From: Cranoglanis bouderius
Taxonomy: Eukaryota; Chordata; Actinopteri; Siluriformes; Cranoglanididae
Reading direction: 5' to 3'
Length of the DNA: 64,000 bases
Assembly: GCA_023630585.1 (NCBI GenBank)
Contig: CM042539.1
Location: 3,762,755-3,826,754 of the forward strand
The position numbers and the translations under genes were made by a program. Each line of letters starts with the position of its first letter. Within the stretch, counting starts at the first letter, position 1. The notes beneath the pieces were generated by a model. It saw nothing but the letters and a program-made list of their open reading frames with translations. It searched no databases and was not told the DNA's origin. This document shows, one piece after another, positions 59,601 to 64,000 of the stretch.

Positions 59601-60323
59601 GTGCGAATTATTTTTTTTTTTGGCCAAATTATTCTTTCAAAGGAGCAGACAAAGCACCTGCACTCATATCTGTAATAAGCAATAACAAGAATCATATCCG
59701 ATCACAGCACAATATGACCAATAATAATAAAGAGAATTTAAAAGCACTGTTGAACAAAAACAAGCAAAGCGAAAGCAAACAGTCAAATATGAGTGATTCC
59801 CATCAGCGTATTACAGAAATACACAATTATTCACTATTGTAATATGCGCTTTATTAACAGTTTACAGAAGCACACAGACAGAGCAGCACACATATCAGCA
59901 CTCAGGTCTTACCCTATGCTCTAGCTTCCACCCAATCTGTTGGTCAAAAACAATGCACACACCACAATGACACATACAGTAAAGAAAAATGGATTTTATA
60001 TCTCTGTACTACACAGACTTTGAAAACCAGACTAGTTAGTAAGCAAGTAAGTAGGGCTTTTTTGTCATTCCAGTTAGCTTCATGAGAATATGAATTCACA
60101 AAGATACATAAAATGTGTGTTTGTTAAAATGATGTGGGCATACAATGAAGTTAAATGAAGATTAGGAATCATGTGACACATCTCAAGTTTGAATAATGAC
60201 ATGAATGATCTGCTCACCTTGCAGTCACGGCTCACAACCTCAGGAATAGTGGAGCTTGAGATCTGGCTGGAGATTGTGGCAGCGATCAGCTGTTTACACC
60301 ATTCAACATGAGAGCCTGTGGGG
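42537..60323 (-). CDS. mtmr1: myotubularin-related protein 1 (all but exon 1)
   Basis: A PI3P / PI(3,5)P2 3-phosphatase acting on endosomal membranes. Coding exons in transcript order: 60218-60323, 51380-51458, 51183-51277, 50970-51077, 50332-50433, 50139-50222, 48900-49049, 48396-48584, 48000-48185, 45118-45324, 44937-45029, 43746-43859, 43412-43588, 42537-42704 (stop TAA); two candidate cassette exons lie between the first two. All use AG...GT and the frame closes throughout, giving about 618 residues. The first exon (SPTGSHVEWCKQLIAATISS) is the MTMR1-specific N-terminus, not MTM1. Then come the PH-GRAM domain (KDVMYICPFTGAVTGTLTIT), the phosphatase domain with its HCSDGWDRT loop, a coiled coil and a PDZ-type end (HSAV). 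Exon 1 is outside the window; intron 1 exceeds 3.6 kb. Convergent with cd99l2. The a/b paralogue cannot be decided. Confidence 0.95.
43610..43643. repeat. (GA)n microsatellite in an mtmr1 intron
   Basis: A GA run just upstream, in the mtmr1 sense, of the exon at 43412-43588; it forms a (CT)n pyrimidine tract ahead of the acceptor. Confidence 0.9.
43990..44490 (+). mobile_element. Tc1-like fragment, family K (5' inverted repeat and start of transposase)
   Basis: It contains aaagtattggaacagcaagg, ttggtttgagatcaaacga and catgaagaccagagagctgt. From the ATG at 44349 the first codons read KTRELSMGEK then a stop (TAA), followed by HTH codons for AIAQTLSIANTTIWNVLKK. It ends there, so only the N-terminal DNA-binding part survives. 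It lies in the mtmr1 intron 43860-44936, antisense to the gene. Confidence 0.7.
44754..44925 (-). mobile_element. MITE family M copy next to an mtmr1 exon
   Basis: Landmarks gatgagccgttactgtagaa and gaccaatcagattggagaat with aattcaacagtgttgtggtg. It ends 11 bp from the exon starting at 44937, so the exon's donor side borders the repeat. Confidence 0.55.
45118..45324 (-). CDS. mtmr1: mtmr1 catalytic exon (Cys-X5-Arg loop)
   Basis: A 207-nt phase-0 exon beginning LLLAGAVRIADKVECSKSSV and carrying the phosphatase signature HCSDGWDRT. The nucleophilic Cys codon is at 45253-45255 and the Arg that binds the phosphate at 45235-45237. The Asp residues on both sides of Gly-Trp, typical of active myotubularins, are present, so this is an active enzyme rather than one of the dead family members. 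The exon ends GHKFAS before a gtgtgtatg donor. Confidence 0.96.
45740..47246 (-). mobile_element. Tc1-like transposon, family A, copy 2, apparently intact
   Basis: A 1507-bp element with both ends complete (caggtgcatctcaataaatt and its complement), TA on each side, about 200-bp inverted repeats with inner and outer caaNaaattagaat repeats, and an uninterrupted transposase. It sits in the mtmr1 intron between the exons 48000-48185 and 45118-45324, in the same orientation as mtmr1. Confidence 0.95.
46018..46983 (-). CDS. Tc1-like DDE transposase, intact, 321 residues (family A copy 2)
   Basis: Predicted to bind the inner and outer repeats of its element and to cut and paste it at TA. Residues about 1-50 carry a helix-turn-helix (SQTFIAKEAGCSQSAVSKHV) and a basic linker (RKKCGRKRC). 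A second HTH-like region follows (NLSELHKQWTEAGVKASRAT). The catalytic triad is complete: Asp in FSDESKF, Asp in FQQDLAPAH, Glu in NPIENLW, with 34 residues between the last two. SPHLNP replaces the usual SPDLNP, a change next to but not in the triad. There is no stop or frameshift, unlike copy 1 at 1976. Start at 46983 (ATGGTCTCTCAG) is 64 bp inside the inverted repeat. Confidence 0.92.
   Translation of the reverse strand: MVSQFGSLGKSQTFIAKEAGCSQSAVSKHVNRKLSGRKKCGRKRCTTNRENRSLMRIVKQNRFKNLSELHKQWTEAGVKASRATTHRRVKEFGYSCRIPLVNPLLNHRQRQRRLTWAKEKKNWTVAQWSNILFSDESKFCISFGNQGPRVWRKGGEAHSPSCLKSSVKFPQSVMIWGAMSSAGVGPLCFLKTKVTVPVYQEILEHFMLPSADQLFEDADFIFQQDLAPAHSAKSTKSWLNDHGVGVLDWPANSPHLNPIENLWGIVKRKMRNKRPKDADELKATVKETWASIPPQQCHKLITSMPRRIEAVIKAKGAPTKY
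50103..50122. repeat. (CA)n microsatellite beside an mtmr1 exon
   Basis: A CA run directly downstream (mtmr1 sense) of the donor of exon 50139-50222, beginning about 16 nt into the intron. Confidence 0.9.
51380..51458 (-). CDS. mtmr1: mtmr1 exon 3 with a tandem NAGNAG acceptor
   Basis: 79 nt, reading QAFKDMQRPVPMDEVPLVPG then ESIKIT; human has ALRDGNKLAQMEEAPLFPGESIK. The acceptor region is tttttgcagcag followed by GCA, so either AG can be used. Both choices keep the frame and differ by one Gln. It is the exon just downstream of the candidate cassette exons. Confidence 0.93.
51980..53412 (+). mobile_element. Tc1-like transposon, family G, copy 1, defective
   Basis: Left end cagtcatgtgaaaaataagt at 51980 after TA. 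The right side reaches ttccatggggtgtacttatt and then has a rearranged end: instead of the expected mirrored end, it shows a direct-oriented cagtcatgtgaaaaaataac (53413-53432). The transposase is antisense to mtmr1. An inverted copy lies at 58032-59465. Confidence 0.85.
52336..53263 (+). pseudogene. Tc1-like transposase remnant (family G copy 1)
   Basis: The start (ATGCCAGGATCTAAAGAG at 52336) is followed by frame breaks. An open core piece at 52628-53263 holds the first Asp in a changed context (WRDKSKIELLG), the second Asp (FQHDNDPKHTSK) and Glu (NPIEMLW), after which a frameshift replaces the C-terminus (GGCETGSTCKK where the other copy has GDLKRAEH). Inactive. Confidence 0.85.
53839..53907 (-). 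CDS. mtmr1: candidate mtmr1 cassette exon, 69 nt
   Basis: The acceptor is gtctgttcag; the exon reads SQDSRQEHGYEGDSDTELPP then HAL, 23 codons; the donor is the non-canonical GC type (CTG|gcaagt). It is phase 0 at both ends, the phase needed to fit between the exons at 60218 and 51458, so inclusion keeps the frame. The acidic Ser/Asp-rich peptide is free of stops. Mammalian MTMR1 has alternative exons in this same intron. I have no alignment to a known exon, so this is a candidate. Confidence 0.5.
54333..54951 (-). mobile_element. Tc1-like transposon, family H, deletion derivative
   Basis: Left end caccgatcagccataacatt and right end aatgttatggctgatcgctg are inverted. The transposase fragment (54518-54775, minus strand) covers TYLNTVADQVQAFMTTVFPN, the second Asp (LFQQDDASCHTAK) and Glu (LNLIEHL). 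The N-terminal half has been deleted. Confidence 0.85.
55231..55311. repeat. (AT)n microsatellite, about 80 bp, in an mtmr1 intron
   Basis: A pure AT dinucleotide run of about 40 units, a perfect self-complementary tract. Confidence 0.97.
56011..56473. mobile_element. Tc1-derived MITE, family I
   Basis: A 463-bp element flanked by TA on both sides, starting cactatatggccaaaagttt and ending aacttttggccaaatagtg. The interior retains antisense bits of the transposase (GWIHPRPP-like and a HDSSPVHK second-Asp region, minus strand). It ends 96 bp from the candidate 24-nt mtmr1 exon. Confidence 0.88.
56570..56593 (-). CDS. mtmr1: candidate mtmr1 micro-exon, 24 nt
   Basis: Acceptor tctgtgattgacag, exon of eight codons (VSRRPNLR), donor gtaagattg (good consensus). 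It is phase 0 on both sides and sits in the mtmr1 intron where mammals carry muscle-regulated cassette exons. A (TG)n tract on the transcribed strand lies just upstream (56610-56652). A 24-nt match with good splice sites can arise by chance, so RNA evidence is needed. Confidence 0.5.
56610..56652 (-). repeat. (CA)n run; UG repeat on the mtmr1 transcript
   Basis: A CA dinucleotide run on the plus strand. In the mtmr1 pre-mRNA it becomes a UG repeat that ends about 17 nt upstream of the acceptor of the candidate 24-nt exon. Confidence 0.93.
57436..57719. mobile_element. Tc1-derived MITE, family J (two inverted repeats only)
   Basis: 284 bp flanked by TA (57434-57435, 57720-57721). Each arm carries the terminal motif (caaccccaaaaatttcaaaa; mirrored at the right) and the left arm continues to an inner aaaaaagttggaacggg. 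It is a coding-less derivative of the family whose long copy is at 62319-63773. Confidence 0.88.
58032..59465 (-). mobile_element. Tc1-like transposon, family G, copy 2, defective
   Basis: 1434 bp between TA dinucleotides (58030-58031, 59466-59467). Both ends read tagtcatgtgaaaaaataag, with the same C-to-T change at the outermost base on each side compared with copy 1. The inverted repeats are about 210 bp. It lies in the mtmr1 sense orientation, inverted relative to copy 1. Confidence 0.9.
58306..59113 (-). pseudogene. Tc1-like transposase remnant (family G copy 2)
   Basis: Starts near 59113 (ATGCCAGGATCTAAAG), with frame breaks before an open piece at 58306-58950 holding the linker (GRPSKFSPRDAK), second HTH and catalytic core. 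A deletion at about 58690-58700 removes the first Asp (the text runs ASEQQDNFSGEAPHG). The second Asp (FQQDNDPKHTSK) and Glu (NPFEMLW) remain. Inactive. Confidence 0.85.
60218..60323 (-). CDS. mtmr1: mtmr1 exon 2 (MTMR1-specific N-terminal segment)
   Basis: 106 nt. The acceptor is tgtttctcag; the exon begins with the last base of a Ser codon (phase 2) and reads PTGSHVEWCKQLIAATISSQ then ISSSTIPEVVSRDCK, against human SPTGSHVEWCKQLIAATISSQISGSVTSENVSRDYK. It ends in phase 0 at gtgagcag. This segment separates MTMR1 from MTM1. The in-frame Met further up is intronic, so exon 1 must supply the start. Confidence 0.95.
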
Positions 60324-60425
60324 CTGAGAAACACACACAAAGCATAAATTCACCTGATCACTGAGACCACATACTACCTTACTGAAATATATCAAACTAT
60401 TATGCCACGTAAATGGTGACATACA

Positions 60426-61488
60426 CTCACTGTGCACTTTATTAGGAACACTATACTAATACTGAGTAGGGCCTCCCTTTGCTTTCAAAACAGCCTCAAT
60501 TCTTCGTGGCGTGGATTCCACAGGATGTTGGAAAACATTCCTCTGAGATTCTGGTCCATGTTGACATGATTGCGTCACACAATTCCTGCAGATTTTTCAG
60601 GTGCACTTTCATGCTGCGAATCCACATCCCAAAGGTGTTCTACTGGATTCAGATCTGGTGACTGGGAAGGCCACTGAAGAACACTGAACTCATTGTCATG
60701 TTCATGAAACCAGTCTGAGATGACTTTTGCTTTGTGACATGGTGCATCATCATGCTGGAGGAAGCCATTAGAAGATGGGTAAATTGTGGCCATGAAGGGA
60801 TGAATATGGCCAGCAACAATACTCAAATAGGCTGTGGCACTCGAGTGATGATTGATCGATATTAACGGGCTCAAAGTGTGCCAAGAAAACATTCCCCCCA
60901 CCATTACACCACCTCCACCAGCCTGGACTGTTGACACAAGGCAGGTTGGGTCCATGGACTCAATGCTGTTGGTGCCAAATTCTGACATTACTATCTGTGT
61001 GCCTCAGCAGAAATCGAGATTCCTCAAACCAGCCTACATATTTCCAGTCTTCAACTGTCTAGTTTTGGTGAGCCTGTGCAGCCTCAGCTTTCTGCTTTTG
61101 GCTGACAGAAGTGGAGCCTGACGTGGTCTTCAATTGTACAGAGTGGTTATCTGAGTTACTGTAACCTTTTGGTTAGCTCAAACCAGTCTGGCCGTTTTCC
61201 TTTGACTTCTCTCATCAACAAGGCATTTCAGGCTGCAGAACTGTCACTCACTGGATGTTTTTTTTATTGCACCATTCTGAGTAAAGCAGTTACAGAAATA
61301 CTTAAACCAGGTCATCTGGCACCAACAATCATGCCACGGTCAAAATCACTGAAATCACATTTTACCCTTCATACTGACGGTTGATGTGAACATTACCTGA
61401 AGCTGCTATTTTATGCACTGCACTGATACCACAAGATTAGATAACTGAATGAATGAGTAAGTGTACAGGTGTTCCTAATAAAGTGCTT
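60426..61488 (-). mobile_element. Tc1-like transposon, family D, longest copy (degraded)
   Basis: It starts cactcactgtgcactttatt after TA (60424-60425) and ends ggtgttcctaataaagtgct, the outermost bases of that end being lost. Unlike the other four family D copies it keeps the catalytic half. Located in mtmr1 intron 1, in sense. Confidence 0.88.
60575..60988 (-). pseudogene. Tc1-like transposase remnant (family D)
   Basis: The 137-codon frame covers SMDPTCLVSTVQAGGGGVMV, the second Asp (FLQHDDAPCHKAK) and Glu (LNPVEHLWDV). The part with the first Asp is out of frame upstream (cagaaatcgagattcctc near 61010 is the reverse complement of an ESRFL-like codon run). Multiple breaks; inactive. Confidence 0.85.
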
Positions 61489-61824
61489 CTTTACTGATCC
61501 CTGAGGGAAATTGTTTTGTTGTAGCAGTACATTAAACAACAGAAATTACAAAGAGAAAAGACAGAGAAACCATACTTAGTCAACGAAATAAGTAAGAATA
61601 AAATAAGATGCTATGTACCGACAAAAGGACAGACTTAACACAAAGGAAGTAATGCATGTGAGGAGCAGGTCAATGTAGCACTGAGTTAGCTGAAATAATA
61701 ATTCATATTTAATTCAGATTAGATGGAGTAAACCTGCTTGAACATACAAAGACACAGCACCAACAACATTAACACAACAACAACAAGCTGGTATTGTCTT
61801 CATTTGAATGGTTCCATTTTCTTG
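61489..61824. other. gene-free stretch in mtmr1 intron 1
   Basis: Nothing recognised; no supported mtmr1 exon. Confidence 0.45.
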
Positions 61825-62148
61825 CCCTGCTGAAAAAAAAAAAAAACAATAGAAACCCTCATACAATTTGTAATGGTTTTAATGGTTATAATGGGAATTG
61901 TATTGGTTTTAATGGAAACTGTAATGGTCCCTGTGGGTCTCTACTGGTAATCTGTTGCTTTCTATTGGTGGCATGTTATGTCTAGTGGATACCGTTAAGG
62001 ATCTACTTCCTTAATATGCCCTACTACGAAATGGAAACCATTTGGTAATGGTTTATTGGTTAACAGCTGCTGGTTTGAAATGGTATTTGTAGTGGAAACC
62101 ATTAGATTTTCTGTGATAGTTTCTGTTGGGGTTTTTTTTCCAGTAGGG
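61825..62148. mobile_element. MITE with taatgg-rich interior
   Basis: Ends ccctgctgaaaaaaa (61825) and ccagtaggg (ending 62148) are inverted: the right end in reverse reads ccctactggaaaaaaaaccc. The interior is dense in taatggttt/aaccatt words, so it can form hairpins. Non-coding. Confidence 0.6.
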
Positions 62149-62318
62149 TGGTGAAATCAGTAAATTACCAAATACAAATTCAAAATGGCTAGAGTACAGC
62201 TACTTGAACCTACAAAGACAAAACAACCACCACCACAACTATTATTAATACTACAACTAATACTAATCTACTAATACTACTACAACTAATACTACCACTA
62301 CAAATAATACAAATACTA

Positions 62319-63773
62319 CAACCCCAATTCCAAAAAATTTTCCAAAGAATTTGATGGCTGCAACATGTCTCAAAAATGTCTCAGGGCCATGTTTACCATT
62401 GTGTAGCATCCCCTCTTCTTTTAACAACAGTCTGTATATGTCTGGGAACTGAGGAGACCAGTTGTTGGAGTTTTTGGAGAGGAATGTTGTCCCATTCGTG
62501 TCTGATTCAGGATTCTAGCTGCTCAACAGTCCTGGGTCTTCTTTGTCGTATTTTTCGTTTCATGATGCGCCAAATGTTTTCAGTTGGTGAAAGGTCTGGA
62601 CTGCAGGCAGGCCAGTTCAGCACCCGGACTCTTCTACTACGAAGCCATGCTGTTGTAATAGATGCAGTTTGTGGTTTAGCATTGTCTTGCTGAAATATAC
62701 GAGGCCTTCCCTGAAAAAGACGTCATCTGGATGGAAGCATATGTTGCTCTAAAACCTGAATATACCTTTCAGCATTGATGGTGCCTTTCCAGATGTGCAA
62801 GCTGCCTATTCCATAGGCATTAATGCACCCCCATACCATCAGAGACACAGGCTTTTGAACTGAGCGCTAATAACAAGCCGGATGGTCCCTCTCCTCTTTA
62901 GTCCAGAGGACGTGGCGTCCATGGTTTCCAAAAAGAATTTCAAATTTCGGTTCGTTTGACCACAGAACAGTTTTCCACTTTGCCTCAGTCCATTTTAAAT
63001 GAGTTTTGGGCCAGAGAAGACGGCGGCGTTTCTGGATCATGTTCACACATGGCTTCTTCTTAGCACGATAAGAGCTTTAACCAGCATTTGTGGATGGCAC
63101 GGCGAACTGTGTTCACAGACAATGAGTTCTGGAGGTGTTTCTGAGCCCATGCAGTGATTTCCATTACAGAATCATGCCTGTTTTTAATGCAGTGCCGCCT
63201 GAGGGCCCGAAGATCACAGGCATGCAATATTGATTTTCGCCCTTGTCCCTTGCGCACAGAGATGTCTCCAGATTTTCTGATGATATTATGTACTGTAGAT
63301 GATGAGATATTCAAAGTCTTCGCAATTTTACGTTGAGGAACATTATTCTGGAATTGTTCCACAATTTGTTGACGCGGTTTTTCGCAGATCGGTGAACCTC
63401 TGCCCATCTTTACTTCTGAGAGAGACTGCCTCTCCGAGATACTCTTTTTTATACCCAGTCATGTTATGTTACCAACCTGTTGCCAATTAACCTAATTAGT
63501 TCCAAAATATCCCTCCAGCTGTTTTTTTTTTTTTTTTTAAGTAACACTTACTTTTCCAACCTTTTGTTGTCCCAACTTTTTTTGAGATATGTTGCAGCCA
63601 TCAAATTCAAAATGACCTATTTCTTAAGATGGTACATTTCCTCAGTTTAAACATTTGATATGTTTTCTATGTTTTGTTGTGAATAACGTGGGTTTATGAG
63701 ATTTGCAGATCATTGCATTCTGTTTTTATTTACATGTCACACAGATTCCCAACTTTTTTTGGAATTGGGGTTG
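62319..63773 (-). mobile_element. Tc1-like transposon, family J, long but defective
   Basis: Starts caaccccaattccaaaaaat after TA (62317-62318) and ends ttggaattggggttg before TA (63774-63775). The right inverted repeat is long (about 63560-63773). On the left, most of it is deleted: the sequence jumps from the first 20 or so bases directly to the inner gaatttgatggctgcaaca motif. The element therefore cannot transpose as it is. Confidence 0.88.
62395..63407 (-). pseudogene. Tc1-like transposase remnant (family J)
   Basis: The N-terminal frame (63060-63407, MGRGSPICEKPRQQIVEQFQ, with HTH KIAKTLNISSSTVHNIIRKS and linker RKGQGRKS) ends in a frameshift after RRAIHKCWLK. The rest (to about 62395) is in shifted frames with the reverse-complement of catalytic words such as a CFQQDNAKP-like and PDLSPTENIW-like stretch. 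Inactive. Confidence 0.85.
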
Positions 63774-64000
63774 TAATATTACCACTACAACTAATACTAA
63801 TCCACTACAACTAATACTAATCCACTACAACTAATACTAATCCACTACAACTAATACTAATCCACTACAACTAATAACAGATTATAGAGGACAGCCCCAG
63901 TCCCCGGATAACGGGCTGCTCTCATGTTGGTACTGAGTGTTTTATGATGTGTGAAGTGAGCGGGTTTAACTGAAGCTCTGTAGCTGAATGTGACCGAAAC

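Larger units (their letters stand above)
62218..63880. repeat. (actacaactaatactaatcc) minisatellite split by a transposon
   Basis: On the right (63776-63875) about five copies of a 20-bp unit actacaactaatactaatcc are in tandem. On the left (62238-62318) looser copies of the same words occur. The two parts are separated by the family J element at 62319-63773. Confidence 0.85.

Noticed and set aside
63776..63875. Regular 20-bp tandem repeats as a possible CRISPR array
   Set aside because: The units abut without spacers, the genome is eukaryotic and no cas genes occur; it is a minisatellite.
60324..64000. mtmr1 exon 1 within the right edge
   Set aside because: The stretch is almost filled by Tc1 elements, a MITE and a minisatellite; no GC-rich start exon with a phase-2 donor could be identified.

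Overview
This is vertebrate nuclear DNA, almost certainly from a teleost fish. It holds intron-split genes with GT-AG splice sites. The spacer DNA is packed with Tc1/mariner elements, MITEs, an L2-type LINE 3' end, a (CTT)-tailed SINE and long microsatellites. The repeat mix suggests an otophysan (catfish- or carp-like) fish, but that is inference. No bacterial genes, CRISPR arrays, rRNA or tRNA genes were seen.

Three host genes are visible. (1) At 18091-18113 on the minus strand lies the first coding exon of a beta-arrestin gene (MGDKAGTR, phase-2 donor) with a GC-rich 5' UTR and promoter; the 18 kb to its left has no further recognisable exon and is probably its intron 1. (2) cd99l2 on the plus strand is complete, 25591-37150. 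I resolve twelve coding exons, all joined by phase-1 introns, encoding about 296 residues (262 without one 102-nt exon): a signal peptide, low-complexity Pro/Lys and Gly/Ser stretches, one transmembrane segment and a short cytoplasmic tail. (3) mtmr1 (myotubularin-related 1, a phosphoinositide 3-phosphatase) on the minus strand runs from its stop at 42537 up to its second coding exon at 60323; exon 1 lies beyond the right edge. Arrestin and cd99l2 are divergent; cd99l2 and mtmr1 are convergent neighbours, as CD99L2 and MTMR1 are close neighbours in mammals.

The repeat layer is rich. At least ten distinct Tc1-like families are present, told apart by their terminal repeats. Two copies keep a full-length transposase reading frame with a complete DD34E triad: 45740-47246, inside an mtmr1 intron and nested in an older palindromic Tc1 derivative, and 3262-4877. 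Others are dead through stop codons, internal deletions or lost ends. Three MITE families with clear inverted ends, two LINE-like 3' ends and a minisatellite split by a transposon are also present.

The most interesting region is the long mtmr1 intron 51459-60217. It holds two candidate in-frame cassette exons (24 nt at 56570-56593, 69 nt at 53839-53907). Mammalian MTMR1 carries muscle-regulated cassette exons in the equivalent interval. The fish candidates are bracketed by two inverted copies of one Tc1 family (51980-53412 and 58032-59465), and the 24-nt exon has a UG-repeat tract just upstream of its acceptor.
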